A DNA stretch of 36,568 nt. It comes from Methylovulum sp. (GTDB lineage: Bacteria; Pseudomonadota; Gammaproteobacteria; Methylococcales; Methylomonadaceae). Shown in pieces: positions 7,404 through 16,989 of this stretch. The notes under the pieces are model-generated. The model was not told the origin of the DNA. It saw nothing but the letters and a program-made list of their open reading frames with translations, and did not search any database. A program made the translations under genes and the position numbers. Numbering within the stretch: the first letter of the stretch is position 1; each line of letters begins with the position of its first letter. The stretch spans positions 1 through 36,568 of the forward strand of contig JAQTQZ010000034.1 of assembly GCA_028712695.1 (NCBI GenBank), written 5' to 3'.

Positions 7404-8733
7404 CACGTCTGGGATCAAACGCTTCCTGTACCGTATCGGCAAACAGGTTAGCCGCCAAAACCAGCGTGAACATAAAGACAAAAGCCGCAGATAACGACCA
7501 CCAAACTATCGGCTCACGCGCCATTTCCAGACGTGCGCCGTTAATCATATTGCCCCAACTGTAAGTCGTCGGGTCAACGCCAATGTTGATATACGACAAC
7601 ACCGCTTCCGCCAAAACCAAAGAACTGAAATCCAGCACCACCGAAATCAGCACGATGTGCATGACATTCGGCAAAATATGCCGCACCAAAATCCTGCCCT
7701 GCCTGACACCCAACGCTTGGGCGGCCTGGACATAGTCCATTTCCCGGAGCTTGAGGGTTTCCGCCCGCAACAACCGGCATAATCCCGTCCAACTAGTCAC
7801 GCCCAGAATCAGGCAAAGGAACAACAAGCGCATATCGGCACGGACAATAACGCTGGTGAAATCTTGCTCATGGTTCGCCATGTAAACCTGCACCATCAGA
7901 ATCGAAGCGGCTATCAACAATACGCTGGGGATAGAGTTGAGCGTGGTATAAATATATTGGATGATATCGTCTATCCAACCGCGAAAAAACCCTGCCAGAA
8001 TGCCAAAAACAATCGCCATCGGCAACATGACCAACGTTGTCAGTGTGCCTATCATCAAGCCGGTGCGGATACTTTTTATCGCTTGATAAAAAACATCTTC
8101 ACCTACTTTATCCGTGCCCAACACATGATAATAGCCCGACAAATAGCACAGCGCATAACTGACCGGGCCGATAACAAACAAAGTGATTACCACGGCCTTC
8201 AAAGCGGGTGTAATGCCGGGCCGCTGCTGCCGCACTAAACTAACAAGCCAAAACAGCAAAGTAAGCAACATCATCAATCCAGTGCCTTCCGCCAAACCGG
8301 TCAAGGCTTTAGTAATAACATCCGCCAAATGCTGGCTTTCAGGATGCGGCAAATGGCTGCCGCCAAATTCCAAACGGGGATAGCCCCACTGTGAACTTCC
8401 ATCGGCCATGACCATCATTTCTTTGCTATAAAGCGTCGTCGCAAAAGGCGCTGAATAAGTTTTCTCGCCGTGTTCACGCAGCGGCTTTGCCCAATAATCC
8501 AGCAGGCTAATAATCTCATTGCCATTGTCGCTGGCAGGCTTGAAATGCACGGAGTCCAACAGGCCAATCAGGATAAAAAACAGCAGCACAACCAGTGACA
8601 CCATCGCACTGTTGTTAGTGGCTATTTTTTGCAGGGGGCGTTTAATATGTGCTTTGCCGCGCAGATAAAACGCCAAGCCGATTAGGATAAAAACCAGCAT
8701 AAATATCAGTGCGTCCGTCCATAAAATAACCAT
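7393..8733 (-). CDS. ABC transporter permease, DppC/OppC-like
   Basis: This is a 446-residue inner-membrane protein with an N-terminal membrane anchor and second segment, then a periplasmic insertion of roughly 90 residues (about 68-155). A BPD_transp_1 permease domain follows at about residues 205-440. The EAA loop is recognisable as DYVQAAQALGVRQGRILVRH followed by ILPNV, where the permease contacts its ATPase. The C-terminus ANLFADTVQEAFDPR is typical of the OppC/DppC/YejE type for peptide or nickel uptake. No ATPase, second permease or binding protein is adjacent, so the rest of the transporter must lie elsewhere or the gene is an orphan. It is convergent with nirJ (11-bp overlap) and divergent from the metallo-hydrolase gene. 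Confidence 0.85.
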   Translation of the reverse strand: MVILWTDALIFMLVFILIGLAFYLRGKAHIKRPLQKIATNNSAMVSLVVLLFFILIGLLDSVHFKPASDNGNEIISLLDYWAKPLREHGEKTYSAPFATTLYSKEMMVMADGSSQWGYPRLEFGGSHLPHPESQHLADVITKALTGLAEGTGLMMLLTLLFWLVSLVRQQRPGITPALKAVVITLFVIGPVSYALCYLSGYYHVLGTDKVGEDVFYQAIKSIRTGLMIGTLTTLVMLPMAIVFGILAGFFRGWIDDIIQYIYTTLNSIPSVLLIAASILMVQVYMANHEQDFTSVIVRADMRLLFLCLILGVTSWTGLCRLLRAETLKLREMDYVQAAQALGVRQGRILVRHILPNVMHIVLISVVLDFSSLVLAEAVLSYINIGVDPTTYSWGNMINGARLEMAREPIVWWSLSAAFVFMFTLVLAANLFADTVQEAFDPRRASR

Positions 8734-8811
8734 TGCTATCGTCTCTGTGTGGGAATAAATGATTTTGTGATATTGTTTTTTATCAAGCTATAGCGTCAGG
8801 AAAAACCCATC

Positions 8812-9726
8812 ATGCGATTTTTATTTATTTTATACCTATTATTTGCCAGCCAGACAATTGCGGCCACACCTGTATTGTCAATCACCGAAGTGGCGCCGGG
8901 AATTTATGTGCATTTTGGCCCCCATGAATGGCCCGACACGCATAATCATGGCGCGATTGCCAATATCGGCTTTATTATTGGTGAACGTTGTGTTGCAGTG
9001 ATCGATACGGGCGGCAATCCGGCACAAGGCCAAGCGTTAAAAAACGCCATCGCACATACCACAGACAAACCCATTTGCTATGTCATTAACACGCATGTCC
9101 ATCCCGACCATATTTATGGCAACTCAGCATTTAAAGCCGATGGCGTAAAATTTGTCGGCCATGAAAAGTTGGCTAGGGCGATGTCGGCACGCGGCTTGTA
9201 TTATCTGGATAAAGCCCCTGAGCAGCTAGATATTCAATTGACGGCAAACGACATTATCCCACCCGATATAGCGGTTAAGGATACTCTGGACATTGATTTA
9301 GGCGGGCGCATGCTCAAACTGACAGCCTATCAACCTGCCCACACCGATAATGACTTATCGGTTTATGATGCCAAAACCGATACGCTATGGCTGGCTGATT
9401 TGCTGTTTATGGAACATTTGCCGGTCATAGACGGTAGCCTGAAAGGCTGGCTGGCGGTGCTGGAAAACCTGTCGCAACAGTCTTATAAAACTGTCATTCC
9501 AGGCCACGGCCCGGTGGTGACCGATTGGCCAAAAAGTATGCGGCCTGAACAAGACTATCTACGCCTGTTGCTGACGGAAGTACGTGCCGCAATCAAGCAA
9601 GACCGTTATCTGGAGGACGCATTGGAAACGGTGGGCTATTCGGCTAAAGGCCAATGGCAGTTGTTCGATCAATTCCATCGCAAAAATGTGACCGCCGCGT
9701 TTGCAGAACTGGAATGGGAGGATTAA
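8812..9726 (+). CDS. Exported metallo-beta-lactamase-fold hydrolase, quinoprotein relay type
   Basis: This is a 304-residue protein with a signal peptide (MRFLFILYLLFASQTIAA). The metallo-beta-lactamase core has the zinc motif HVHPDH within INTHVHPDHIYGN at about residue 97, plus further metal ligands at PAHTDNDL and GHGPV. The sequence near the N-terminus (VAPGIYVHFGPHEWPDTHNHGAIANIGFI) fits the SoxH-like quinoprotein relay system zinc metallohydrolases. Those genes occur with PQQ alcohol dehydrogenases and c-type cytochromes in methylotrophs. The substrate is unknown. An AGGAA ribosome binding site precedes the ATG. The gene stands alone, without a quinoprotein gene in the window. Confidence 0.82.
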   Translation: MRFLFILYLLFASQTIAATPVLSITEVAPGIYVHFGPHEWPDTHNHGAIANIGFIIGERCVAVIDTGGNPAQGQALKNAIAHTTDKPICYVINTHVHPDHIYGNSAFKADGVKFVGHEKLARAMSARGLYYLDKAPEQLDIQLTANDIIPPDIAVKDTLDIDLGGRMLKLTAYQPAHTDNDLSVYDAKTDTLWLADLLFMEHLPVIDGSLKGWLAVLENLSQQSYKTVIPGHGPVVTDWPKSMRPEQDYLRLLLTEVRAAIKQDRYLEDALETVGYSAKGQWQLFDQFHRKNVTAAFAELEWED

Positions 9727-9734
9727 AGAACGCT

Positions 9735-10511
9735 TTAACCTGCCTGCAAAAAATGCCCGACCTGCCCGATAAACGCGGCGGGTTGTTGTACATGCAACCA
9801 ATGCCCGGCATCGGCAATAACGCTCAATGTCGCCTGTGGGAATAGTGTACTGACACTATCAAGCGACACATAATTGGAATTACTTCCAGTAACAAACAAA
9901 ACCTTGCCCACAAAAGGTGTTAACCGCTGGGTCTCGGGAAAGGCAGCGATATGATGGGCCGTCTGCTGGAAAATATCCAAATCAACACGCCAACAATACG
10001 CACCGTCTTTAAGGACAAGGTTTTGCAGCAAGAATTGCCGATAGCTCAATTCCGGTATCGCCTCGGCAAGCAGGACTTCTGCCTGCTTACGGTTTGTTAT
10101 TTCCGCAAGCGGCACGGCTTTTAAGGCGTGGATCAGGCCGTCAAAACTGTGCCGGTAACTCACTGGCGCAATATCGGCAATGACCAGTTTATCAACACCG
10201 TCAGGATAATTCAGCGCAAACCACATCGCAACCTTACCCCCCATGCTGTGCCCAAGCAAACTGAACGCCGCTAAATTATGCCGGTTAACAAACCTTAATA
10301 AATCAGCCGCCATCGCCGGGTAATCCATGACCGGGTGATGCAAGGACGCGCCATGGTTACGCATATCCAAGACATAAACATGATAATTAGCCGCCAACTT
10401 TTCCGCCACTTGCCGCCAATTACGCGAAGACGCGAAAAAACCATGCAAAATGATCAAAGGGGCGTGAGCCGGATCGCCGTATTCCTCAAATGCCAGATCG
10501 ACAGCTTCCAT
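9735..10511 (-). CDS. Alpha/beta hydrolase (YbfF-like esterase)
   Basis: This is a 258-residue alpha/beta hydrolase. An oxyanion-hole HGF sits in LIILHGFFASSRNW, the nucleophile elbow is LLGHSMGGKVA, an acidic residue is plausible near LFVTGSNSNYV, and the catalytic His lies in ADAGHWLHVQQP. The frame is open further upstream, but the ATG at 10511 gives MEAVDLAFEEYGD. It also overlaps the stop of the upstream DUF445 gene by one base (TGATG), a classic coupling arrangement. The fold and triad match the esterase/thioesterase group related to YbfF; the substrate is unknown. Confidence 0.85.
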   Translation of the reverse strand: MEAVDLAFEEYGDPAHAPLIILHGFFASSRNWRQVAEKLAANYHVYVLDMRNHGASLHHPVMDYPAMAADLLRFVNRHNLAAFSLLGHSMGGKVAMWFALNYPDGVDKLVIADIAPVSYRHSFDGLIHALKAVPLAEITNRKQAEVLLAEAIPELSYRQFLLQNLVLKDGAYCWRVDLDIFQQTAHHIAAFPETQRLTPFVGKVLFVTGSNSNYVSLDSVSTLFPQATLSVIADAGHWLHVQQPAAFIGQVGHFLQAG

Positions 10512-11221
10512 CAGGCAAACGCAAACAGCCCGCCGAGCAGGCCGCCGAAAACGCCACCCCAAACCACCAGCCAACCTAAATGTTCGCGGATAATGGCTTG
10601 CACCATTTCTTTTACCAGTTGCGGGGTCAACTCGCCCAGCCGTTTATCAATCACCGCTTCAATTTTATCGACAAAATCGACACCGATTTTGTGGGCATCC
10701 AGCCCTTGTTTAAGGGCCATTTTAAAGCGCTCAGACTCAACCATCTCGACAAAAGTACCACGCATCTTTTCAATAAACGGTTCTTTTAGTGGTACCAATG
10801 CCTCTTCACCTCCCATCATCAGCAACATACCGCCAAAAGAAGAACCCATAATCGAAGACACCAGACCTTCATAGATTTTATCGTAATTGATAGCATTCAA
10901 TAATGGCTCAAGGTTCAATACCTTGCCACCTTGTTGCTCCTCGTTTTCAATAAACTGTGCGATGTTCTTTTCAGTAAAAAACTGTTGCATCATCAGTTGC
11001 TTGATTGACAACTTAAACTCTTCAAAACGGTCTGGTATGACACCAGAACCGTATAAAAAAGGTACTTTTTCAAACAACATATAAATCGCGAGCCAATTAG
11101 TGACCGCGCCGGACAAGGCAAAAAAACCGATGGATTTAATTAATGCCTGCTGTACCGGACAAACGTAACCGGTAATAATTATCAACACAGCAATTAAATT
11201 AGTAGCAAAGCTTTTATTCAT
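10511..11221 (-). CDS. DUF445-family membrane protein
   Basis: This is a membrane protein of about 236 residues with hydrophobic segments at both ends (ATNLIAVLIIITGYV and LVVWGGVFGGLLGGLFAFA) and a helical middle. The early segment SGAVTNWLAIYMLFEKVPFLYGSGVIP is diagnostic of DUF445. Starts at 11233 and 11221 are both possible; I prefer 11221 (MNKSFATNLI) because GGACAG lies just upstream. It begins about 20 bp after the ppiD stop and is translationally coupled to the alpha/beta hydrolase downstream. The function of the family is unknown. Confidence 0.8.
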   Translation of the reverse strand: MNKSFATNLIAVLIIITGYVCPVQQALIKSIGFFALSGAVTNWLAIYMLFEKVPFLYGSGVIPDRFEEFKLSIKQLMMQQFFTEKNIAQFIENEEQQGGKVLNLEPLLNAINYDKIYEGLVSSIMGSSFGGMLLMMGGEEALVPLKEPFIEKMRGTFVEMVESERFKMALKQGLDAHKIGVDFVDKIEAVIDKRLGELTPQLVKEMVQAIIREHLGWLVVWGGVFGGLLGGLFAFA

Positions 11222-11243
11222 GAATCTGTCCATTGGCACTAAT

Positions 11244-13121
11244 TTATTCCGCTGTTTGCTGGGGCTTGCTTTGGATAGAAATATCGGCATCAGCCTGTAA
11301 GCTGTTCAAGACCGCATTAAACTCACCTTGACCAAACGCATTAGCGATATTTTTCTGCGCCAGGTCGAACTGTTTTTTGTCACTTTCACTCATCACGCCT
11401 TCGGTAACTTTCGATAAACTAACCACGATTTGTTCACCTGAAGGAAGTGGCGCTATAAAGATACCAGGCTTATCCGCAACAGGTTTGGGCGCTTTAAAAA
11501 TAGCCTCTTTCAATGGTTCAGCCAGGTCGCTATTGTTTCGTGTCAAGCCTTTCACTTGCTTAACTGCCAACTTGTTCTCAACGGCTACTACCTGAATAGA
11601 TTCGCCAGCTTGCAATCGTGCTTTTATTTGTTTGGCTTTTTCTATAGTTTGCACTTTGGCTTTATCGGCCAATAATACCTTGATGATATCCGCTTTCACT
11701 GCGCTTAATTCACGCGTGGTTGCAGCTTTATGTTCCGATTGCCGCAACACCACTAAATGCTCGGCATCAATCTCTACCGGTGCGCTGTTATTACCTTGCA
11801 ACACCTCTTCTGAAAATGCCGCACTGCGTATTTTATCGTTGGCAGCAATGCCCTCACCTTTAGCTTCGGTAAATAACGCCGATTTTTTAATTTCAAGGCC
11901 CAAAGCATCGGCAACTGTTTGCAGATTGTCAGGATTTTCATAACTCATTTCGGTAAGTTTTTCACCGGCTTCATAAAATGCATTTTCGGCTTGGGCTTTT
12001 TGATAGGCTTTAGTCACTTCATCCTTAACGCTTGCAAATGGTTTGACTTCGGCGGGCACTAACTCAGTCACTTTAATCAAATGATAACCAAATTTTGATC
12101 TGATAGGTTCAGACACGTCACCCTGCTTTAAAGAAGTCGCGGCCTCTTCAAAAGCCTTTTCCATAACGCCTGTATTAAACAACCCTAAATCACCGCCTGT
12201 CTTAGCGGTCACCTTGTCATCAGAAACTTCAGCAGCCAATTTAGAAAACTCTTTATTAGCAAGTTCTAATTTAGCTTTCTTAGCTTTTTCCAACGCCATT
12301 GCATCAGTGGTTTTATCATTAACCGCAAACAAAATATGACTTATTTTTCTCCGTTCTGGCGTAGTGAACAGATCTATTTGATCCTCATAGAACGTTTTTA
12401 ATTTGTCATCGGTAACAACAACTTGCTTGGCAATATCTGAAAATGTCAATTCAACATATTCGATAGCACTTTGCTGAGGTACCTGAAAAGCGTTTTGATG
12501 CTGCTGATAATACGCCGTTATTTCAGCATCGGTAGGTTGGGCAGACACTTGCTGAAGTGTGACTGTCACATAATCGACGTCACGTTGCTGGTTTTGGATT
12601 TTAAAAAAACTTTCCACATCATATGGCGTCGCAAAACTACTTGCGACAACACTATCCTGAAATTGCTGCATCACTAACGCATTTGTTATTCTACTGACAA
12701 ATTCATTGGACGACATACGTTGCGCAGCCAACAATGATTTATATTTTTTATCATCGAACTTGCCGTCGGTCTGAAAATATTCCAATGATTTGATAAAGTC
12801 GCGCACACTATCATCGCTTGCCGCCAAACCTTCAGCGTTAACATATTGCAACAACACTTCGTCTTTGATCAATTTATCTAAGGCTTGTGCTTTCAGAATA
12901 TTTTCATCAATACCCAAGCCCTGAAAATTCCGGCTATATTGCTCGTAAGCTTTAGCTATGTCGCGCTGATAAAAATCTTTATCTCCTACAGACGCGACCT
13001 GTGTTTCTTTGGCATTATCCACATAGTTATTGATCCCCCATAACGCAAATGGCACACCGATTACTATCAAAATACCCCATGCAAAAGCACCCTGAAATTT
13101 CTCTCTAATTTTTGTCAGCAT
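11244..13121 (-). CDS. ppiD: PpiD, membrane-anchored periplasmic folding factor
   Basis: This is a 625-residue protein with a cytoplasmic N-terminus, one transmembrane anchor (GAFAWGILIVIGVPFALWGI, about residues 11-30) and a SurA_N-like chaperone region. A parvulin domain follows at about residues 257-360 (RRKISHILFAV ... GGDLGLF ... FGYHLIKV), and then a long C-terminal chaperone part. PpiD works beside the SecYEG translocon and helps fold newly exported outer-membrane proteins. The neighbourhood lon-hupB-tRNA-ppiD is conserved in many gammaproteobacteria. A hairpin terminator separates it from the tRNA genes upstream. Confidence 0.92.
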   Translation of the reverse strand: MLTKIREKFQGAFAWGILIVIGVPFALWGINNYVDNAKETQVASVGDKDFYQRDIAKAYEQYSRNFQGLGIDENILKAQALDKLIKDEVLLQYVNAEGLAASDDSVRDFIKSLEYFQTDGKFDDKKYKSLLAAQRMSSNEFVSRITNALVMQQFQDSVVASSFATPYDVESFFKIQNQQRDVDYVTVTLQQVSAQPTDAEITAYYQQHQNAFQVPQQSAIEYVELTFSDIAKQVVVTDDKLKTFYEDQIDLFTTPERRKISHILFAVNDKTTDAMALEKAKKAKLELANKEFSKLAAEVSDDKVTAKTGGDLGLFNTGVMEKAFEEAATSLKQGDVSEPIRSKFGYHLIKVTELVPAEVKPFASVKDEVTKAYQKAQAENAFYEAGEKLTEMSYENPDNLQTVADALGLEIKKSALFTEAKGEGIAANDKIRSAAFSEEVLQGNNSAPVEIDAEHLVVLRQSEHKAATTRELSAVKADIIKVLLADKAKVQTIEKAKQIKARLQAGESIQVVAVENKLAVKQVKGLTRNNSDLAEPLKEAIFKAPKPVADKPGIFIAPLPSGEQIVVSLSKVTEGVMSESDKKQFDLAQKNIANAFGQGEFNAVLNSLQADADISIQSKPQQTAE

Positions 13122-13155
13122 AAACTTTGTCCTAAAGAAACAACTTACGAAGCAA

Positions 13156-13192
13156 AAAAAAAGCCCCGAACCATTAAGGTACGGGGCTTTTT
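13156..13192 (-). terminator. Rho-independent terminator after tRNA-Asp
   Basis: AGCCCCG pairs with CGGGGCT around a 13-base loop. There is a long T-run on the minus strand and a shorter one on the plus strand, so it may work in both directions. It lies 8 bp past the tRNA-Asp 3' end and before ppiD. Confidence 0.85.
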
Positions 13193-13199
13193 ATTGGTT

Positions 13200-13276
13200 T
13201 GGCGAAGTGGACGGGGCTCGAACCCGCGACCACCGGCGTGACAGGCCGGTATTCTGACCAACTGAACTACCACTCC
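13200..13276 (-). tRNA. tRNA-Asp (GTC)
   Basis: This is a 77-nt cloverleaf on the minus strand. The acceptor stem is GGAGTGG with CCACTTC, containing one G-T pair, and the D arm is TAGTTCAGTTGGT. The anticodon loop is CTGTCAC with anticodon GTC, and the T loop is GGTTCGAGCC. CCA is encoded in the DNA. It lies 6 bp downstream of tRNA-Val and is probably processed from the same transcript. Confidence 0.97.
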
Positions 13277-13282
13277 AAAGTC

Positions 13283-13358
13283 TGGTGGGTGCTGAGGGGT
13301 TCGAACCCCCGACCCTCGCCTTGTAAGGGCGATGCTCTCCCAGCTGAGCTAAGCACCC
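13283..13358 (-). tRNA. tRNA-Val (TAC)
   Basis: This is a 76-nt cloverleaf on the minus strand. The acceptor stem is GGGTGCT with AGCACCC, the D arm is TAGCTCAGCTGGGAGAGC, the anticodon loop is CTTACAA with anticodon TAC, and the T arm is GGGGGTTCGAACCCC. CCA is encoded. It begins 12 bp after the hupB stop, suggesting a hupB-tRNA-Val-tRNA-Asp transcript. Confidence 0.97.
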
Positions 13359-13370
13359 GACTAATGCTGA

Positions 13371-13643
13371 CTAGTTTACAGCATCTTTTAAACTTTTACC
13401 AGCTTTAAATGCAGGAATTTTTGCTGCTTTGATAGTTATTTCTTCGCCAGTCTGTGGATTACGGCCTTTACGCTCTGCCCGTTCTTTTACCGAGTAAGTG
13501 CCAAACCCCACCAAAGCAACAGAATCACCTTTATTTAAAGCTGCTGTCACCGCGCTGATAAAACCATCCAAAGCACGCCCTGCGTCTGCTTTTGTTAATT
13601 CAGCAGACTCCGCTATAGCGTCGATAAGTTCCGATTTATTCAT
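13371..13643 (-). CDS. hupB: HU-family DNA-binding protein, beta type
   Basis: This is a 90-residue histone-like HU protein starting [21 protein letters not shown]. The conserved DNA-binding arm lies around [24 protein letters not shown], here residues about 56-80. HU dimers bend and compact DNA. An AAGGGGGA ribosome binding site precedes the ATG. It lies downstream of lon with its own strong promoter, and upstream of the two tRNA genes. Confidence 0.95.
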   Translation of the reverse strand: MNKSELIDAIAESAELTKADAGRALDGFISAVTAALNKGDSVALVGFGTYSVKERAERKGRNPQTGEEITIKAAKIPAFKAGKSLKDAVN

Positions 13644-13738
13644 TCTATCCCCCTTAGGAAGTCATTTTTATGAGTAATGTGCAAGATGCGTGTGTAAGTC
13701 TTATCCACTATGCGATAGCAACACAAGAAACACCCGTA

Positions 13739-13768
13739 TTTATATCAACTGCTATCACACAGTGTCAA
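13739..13768 (-). promoter_or_regulatory. Sigma-70 promoter of hupB
   Basis: On the minus strand TTGACA (13768-13763) and TATAAA (13744-13739) are separated by 18 bases, about 95 bp upstream of the hupB start. The near-consensus -35 supports strong constitutive transcription of hupB and perhaps the tRNAs. Confidence 0.7.
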
Positions 13769-13840
13769 GCTTTAAACCGCTAGAAGTCTTGATTTTTGGG
13801 GCATCAGGCAATTTTATCAAGCGCTGACGCCTCCTCTTCA

Positions 13841-16273
13841 TCAATGCGCCGTAACCCCCTTATTTATGTTTTTTGCTGCATCAATATCATTTTTAGCCTG
13901 CTCCTCAGGCGTAATGTTTTTGCTAGGAACAGGTAAATATTGCAAAGCAACTTCCAGCACTTCATCTATCCAATGTACGGGCTTAATAGTCAAATTGGCC
14001 TTGATATTTTCAGGTATCTCGACTAAATCTTTCTCGTTTTCAGCGGGTATCAAAACCGTAGTAATGCCGCCACGGTGCGCCGCCAACAGTTTTTCTTTTA
14101 ACCCCCCTATTGGCAACACCTCGCCACGCAACGTAATTTCACCCGTCATGGCCACATTCGCCCGCACCGGTATTTTCGTTAGTGCCGAAATAATAGCCGT
14201 ACACATACCGATACCCGCACTAGGCCCGTCTTTAGGTGTCGCGCCTTCAGGGACATGGATATGAATATCATTGTTCTGGAACACCTGATTATCAATCCCC
14301 AGCACTTCCGAACGGCTTCTGACCACCGTTATCGCCGCTTCGATAGACTCCTTCATCACATCGCCCAGTTTGCCGGTCGCTGAATGCTTGCCTTTACCGG
14401 GAATAACCGCCGTCTCAATCGTCAGCAGTTCACCGCCCACCTCTGTCCACGCCAGCCCAGTCACCTGCCCTATTTGATCCTGCTCTTCAGCAATTCCGTA
14501 ACTGAAACGCTTGACTCCCAGATAAGCATCCAGATTTTCGGGGGTTATAAACACTTTAGCGGCCTTATCGGTCAGTAATAAAGCCTTAACGACCTTACGG
14601 CAAATTTTGGAAATATCCCGCTCCAGATTACGCACTCCCGCCTCACGGGAATAATAGCGGATCATGTCACGCACCGCCGTTTCTGACACATCAATCTCAG
14701 CTGCTTTAAGCCCGTTATTTTTAATCTGCTTGGGCAGCAAATAACGGATGGCGATATTGATTTTTTCATCCTCGGTATAACCAGCCAGCCTTATCACCTC
14801 CATCCTGTCCAGCAATGCAGGCGGGATATTCATGGTGTTTGCGGTAGCAACAAACATGACATCCGACAGATCAAAATCAACTTCCAGATAATGATCGGCA
14901 AAAGCGTGGTTTTGCTCAGGATCCAAGACTTCCAACAAAGCCGAGGCGGGATCGCCACGGAAATCCTGCGCCATTTTGTCTATCTCATCAAGCAAAAACA
15001 TTGGGTTGCGGGTTTTTATCTTAGCCAGATTCTGCAAAATCTTGCCTGGCATCGAACCGATATAAGTCCGCCGATGGCCGCGTATTTCCGCCTCATCACG
15101 CACCCCGCCCAGCGCCATACGCACATATTTGCGGTTAGTCGCCCTAGCGATGGACTCGCCCAGCGACGTTTTACCCACCCCCGGCGGCCCCACCAAACAC
15201 AAAATAGGCCCTTTAAGCTGTTTTACCCGCTGATGGACAGCCAAATATTCCAAAATGCGCTCTTTAACCTTATCCAAACCATAATGCTCGGCTTCCAAAA
15301 CCTGCTCGGCAATTTTTAAATCATGGCGGACTTTAGTGCTTTTTTTCCAAGGCACGCTCACCATCCAATCAATATAGTTGCGCACCACCGTCGCTTCTGC
15401 GGACATTGGCGACATTTGCTTAAGCTTATTTAGTTCCGCATCCGCCTTGGCCTTAGCTTCCTTGGACATACCAGCAGCGACAATCTTTTTTTCCAGCTCT
15501 TCAATTTCATTAGGCACATCTTCCATATCGCCCAATTCTTTTTGGATCGCCTTCATTTGTTCGTTAAGGTAATACTCCCGCTGGTTTTTCTCCATCTGCT
15601 GCTTAACGCGGACACGGATTTTCTTTTCCATTTCCAGAATATCAACTTCGCCTTCCATCAGCGTCATCAAACTTTCCAGGCGTTTTTCAATATCCGCCGT
15701 TTCCAGGATTTCCTGTTTTTCGTTGACCTTCAGACTCATGTGCGCCGCCATGGTGTCCGCCAACCGGCTCGGATCATCAATGCCCGCCAACGAAGTCAGC
15801 ACTTCAGGCGGAATTTTATTGTTCAGCTTAACGTACTGTTCAAACGAGCCAATCACCGTACGCTGCAAAACATCCAATTCCTGCTCGGAAAGCGTCAATA
15901 TCTCTTCCAACGGCTCGACGACCGCCGAAAAAAACGGCTCCGTTTCACTATAGTTCAAAACCTTGGCACGTAGACAACCTTCTACCAAAACCTTGACCGT
16001 GCCATCCGGCAGCTTCAAAAGTTGCAGAATATTAGCCAACGTACCGACTTGATAAAGGTCGGTAATTTCAGGATCATTCACGTCCGCTTCTTTTTGCGCC
16101 ACCAGCAATACCTGCTTACTGTCGCGCATCGCCGCATCCAACGCATCAATAGAACGTTCCCTACCGACAAACAAAGGGATGACCATGTGCGGATACACCA
16201 CCACATCCCTAAGTGGCAGCACCGGAACCCGTACAGTTGCCTGTTGTAATTCAGTCATTTGGTGTGTTTCCAT
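13841..16273 (-). CDS. lon: Lon ATP-dependent protease
   Basis: This is an 810-residue LonA protease. It has an N-terminal substrate-recognition domain ([20 protein letters not shown]), a coiled-coil region, an AAA+ module with Walker [11 protein letters not shown] and Walker [11 protein letters not shown], and a C-terminal protease domain. The catalytic Ser lies in [11 protein letters not shown] and the Lys in [14 protein letters not shown]. It degrades misfolded and regulatory proteins in the cytoplasm. The frame is open 47 codons further upstream, but that extension is cysteine-rich and unlike Lon. The ATG at 16273 ([11 protein letters not shown]) has GAGGG about 8 bases upstream. A sigma-32-like promoter lies 35 bp upstream. 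Confidence 0.96.
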   Translation of the reverse strand: METHQMTELQQATVRVPVLPLRDVVVYPHMVIPLFVGRERSIDALDAAMRDSKQVLLVAQKEADVNDPEITDLYQVGTLANILQLLKLPDGTVKVLVEGCLRAKVLNYSETEPFFSAVVEPLEEILTLSEQELDVLQRTVIGSFEQYVKLNNKIPPEVLTSLAGIDDPSRLADTMAAHMSLKVNEKQEILETADIEKRLESLMTLMEGEVDILEMEKKIRVRVKQQMEKNQREYYLNEQMKAIQKELGDMEDVPNEIEELEKKIVAAGMSKEAKAKADAELNKLKQMSPMSAEATVVRNYIDWMVSVPWKKSTKVRHDLKIAEQVLEAEHYGLDKVKERILEYLAVHQRVKQLKGPILCLVGPPGVGKTSLGESIARATNRKYVRMALGGVRDEAEIRGHRRTYIGSMPGKILQNLAKIKTRNPMFLLDEIDKMAQDFRGDPASALLEVLDPEQNHAFADHYLEVDFDLSDVMFVATANTMNIPPALLDRMEVIRLAGYTEDEKINIAIRYLLPKQIKNNGLKAAEIDVSETAVRDMIRYYSREAGVRNLERDISKICRKVVKALLLTDKAAKVFITPENLDAYLGVKRFSYGIAEEQDQIGQVTGLAWTEVGGELLTIETAVIPGKGKHSATGKLGDVMKESIEAAITVVRSRSEVLGIDNQVFQNNDIHIHVPEGATPKDGPSAGIGMCTAIISALTKIPVRANVAMTGEITLRGEVLPIGGLKEKLLAAHRGGITTVLIPAENEKDLVEIPENIKANLTIKPVHWIDEVLEVALQYLPVPSKNITPEEQAKNDIDAAKNINKGVTAH

Positions 16274-16307
16274 AAGAGGAACCCTCAACAATTTATGCAA
16301 AGAACAA

Positions 16308-16335
16308 TTATGGGGACAACCAAAAAAATAGCAAG
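16308..16335 (-). promoter_or_regulatory. Sigma-32 heat-shock promoter of lon
   Basis: On the minus strand CTTGCTA, a 13-base spacer and CCCCATAA match the RpoH consensus (CTTGAAA, 11-16 bases, CCCCATNT) at most positions. It ends 34 bases before the lon ATG, as expected for a heat-shock protease gene. Confidence 0.75.
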
Positions 16336-16400
16336 GATTGCCAGATGAAATATGTCTGCAAAAGGCGCATTTACGCAGATTATTTAAAAAAGGGGGCATA

Positions 16401-16440
16401 AAAAAACCACTCAACCTATAGCAGCATTGAATGGCTTATG
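16401..16440 (-). terminator. Rho-independent terminator after the coiled-coil gene
   Basis: On the minus strand GCCATTCA pairs with TGAGTGGT (8 bp with two G-T pairs) across a loop, followed by seven Ts. It lies 23 bp past the stop of the coiled-coil gene. A shorter AAGCG-TTAG-CGCTT hairpin with a T-run overlaps that stop codon and may also terminate. Confidence 0.6.
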
Positions 16441-16462
16441 CCCCGCAAAAAAGCGCTAACGC

Positions 16463-16888
16463 TTATTTCATCAACAATTCCACTAACTTAACAAACGCGG
16501 GATTAAACAGCGTCAAACCAAACACAGCAATACCGATCAACATCTTCAACAACAAAGCATTTTGTTTCAGCTCACCGCGTAGTTGAGTTAATTCAGTGCG
16601 TAATTCATTTATTTCGGTGCGCAATTCGTTTATTTCTGCCCTAAACTCCGCCCTCAATTCATTAATTTCCGCCCGAACAAACTCCTTAGTCGCCAGCTCA
16701 TTACGTAGCGCATTGTAAACTTCCGCTTTAGTCGCTTCTTTTTTAGCGGTGATGCGCTCTTCGGCCTGCTGTTCAATAGCCTGGAGCGCCTCTTCCACGG
16801 CATGGGCAAACACCTCAGCCTTAGCCCTATCCTGATTGAACGCCTCTTCCAGCAACACATACACTTCATAAGGTAATGAATAAGCCAC
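16463..16888 (-). CDS. Coiled-coil protein with C-terminal membrane anchor (DUF1640/CCDC90-like)
   Basis: This protein has about 141 residues. I prefer the GTG at 16888 because GGGGA lies 7 bases upstream and the product then starts at AYSLPYEVYVLLEEAF; the extension further upstream is not protein-like. The middle is a long heptad coiled coil with a repeated unit (EINELRAE, EINELRTE, EINELRTE). A C-terminal hydrophobic segment (LKMLIGIAVFGLTLFNP) follows. The arrangement resembles bacterial DUF1640/CCDC90-like proteins of unknown function. It sits alone between lon and the pilin accessory gene, with a terminator on its 3' side. Confidence 0.75.
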   Translation of the reverse strand: MAYSLPYEVYVLLEEAFNQDRAKAEVFAHAVEEALQAIEQQAEERITAKKEATKAEVYNALRNELATKEFVRAEINELRAEFRAEINELRTEINELRTELTQLRGELKQNALLLKMLIGIAVFGLTLFNPAFVKLVELLMK

Positions 16889-16989
16889 AATTATTCCCCA
16901 CAACAATAACCAATGGCACAGTATAAACTGCAATCCACTAAAGCGCTTGCTTACCTAGCAAACCACCCCAAAGCCATAGAAGCAGCACA

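Noticed and set aside
13156-13192. The GC-rich hairpin before ppiD as a riboswitch or attenuator.
   Set aside because: A simple stem with T-runs immediately after the tRNA genes is better explained as the tRNA operon terminator.
16274-16414. A 47-codon N-terminal extension of Lon rich in cysteine and phenylalanine.
   Set aside because: It is unlike any Lon N-terminus, contains the sigma-32 promoter, and the ATG at 16273 has a ribosome binding site.
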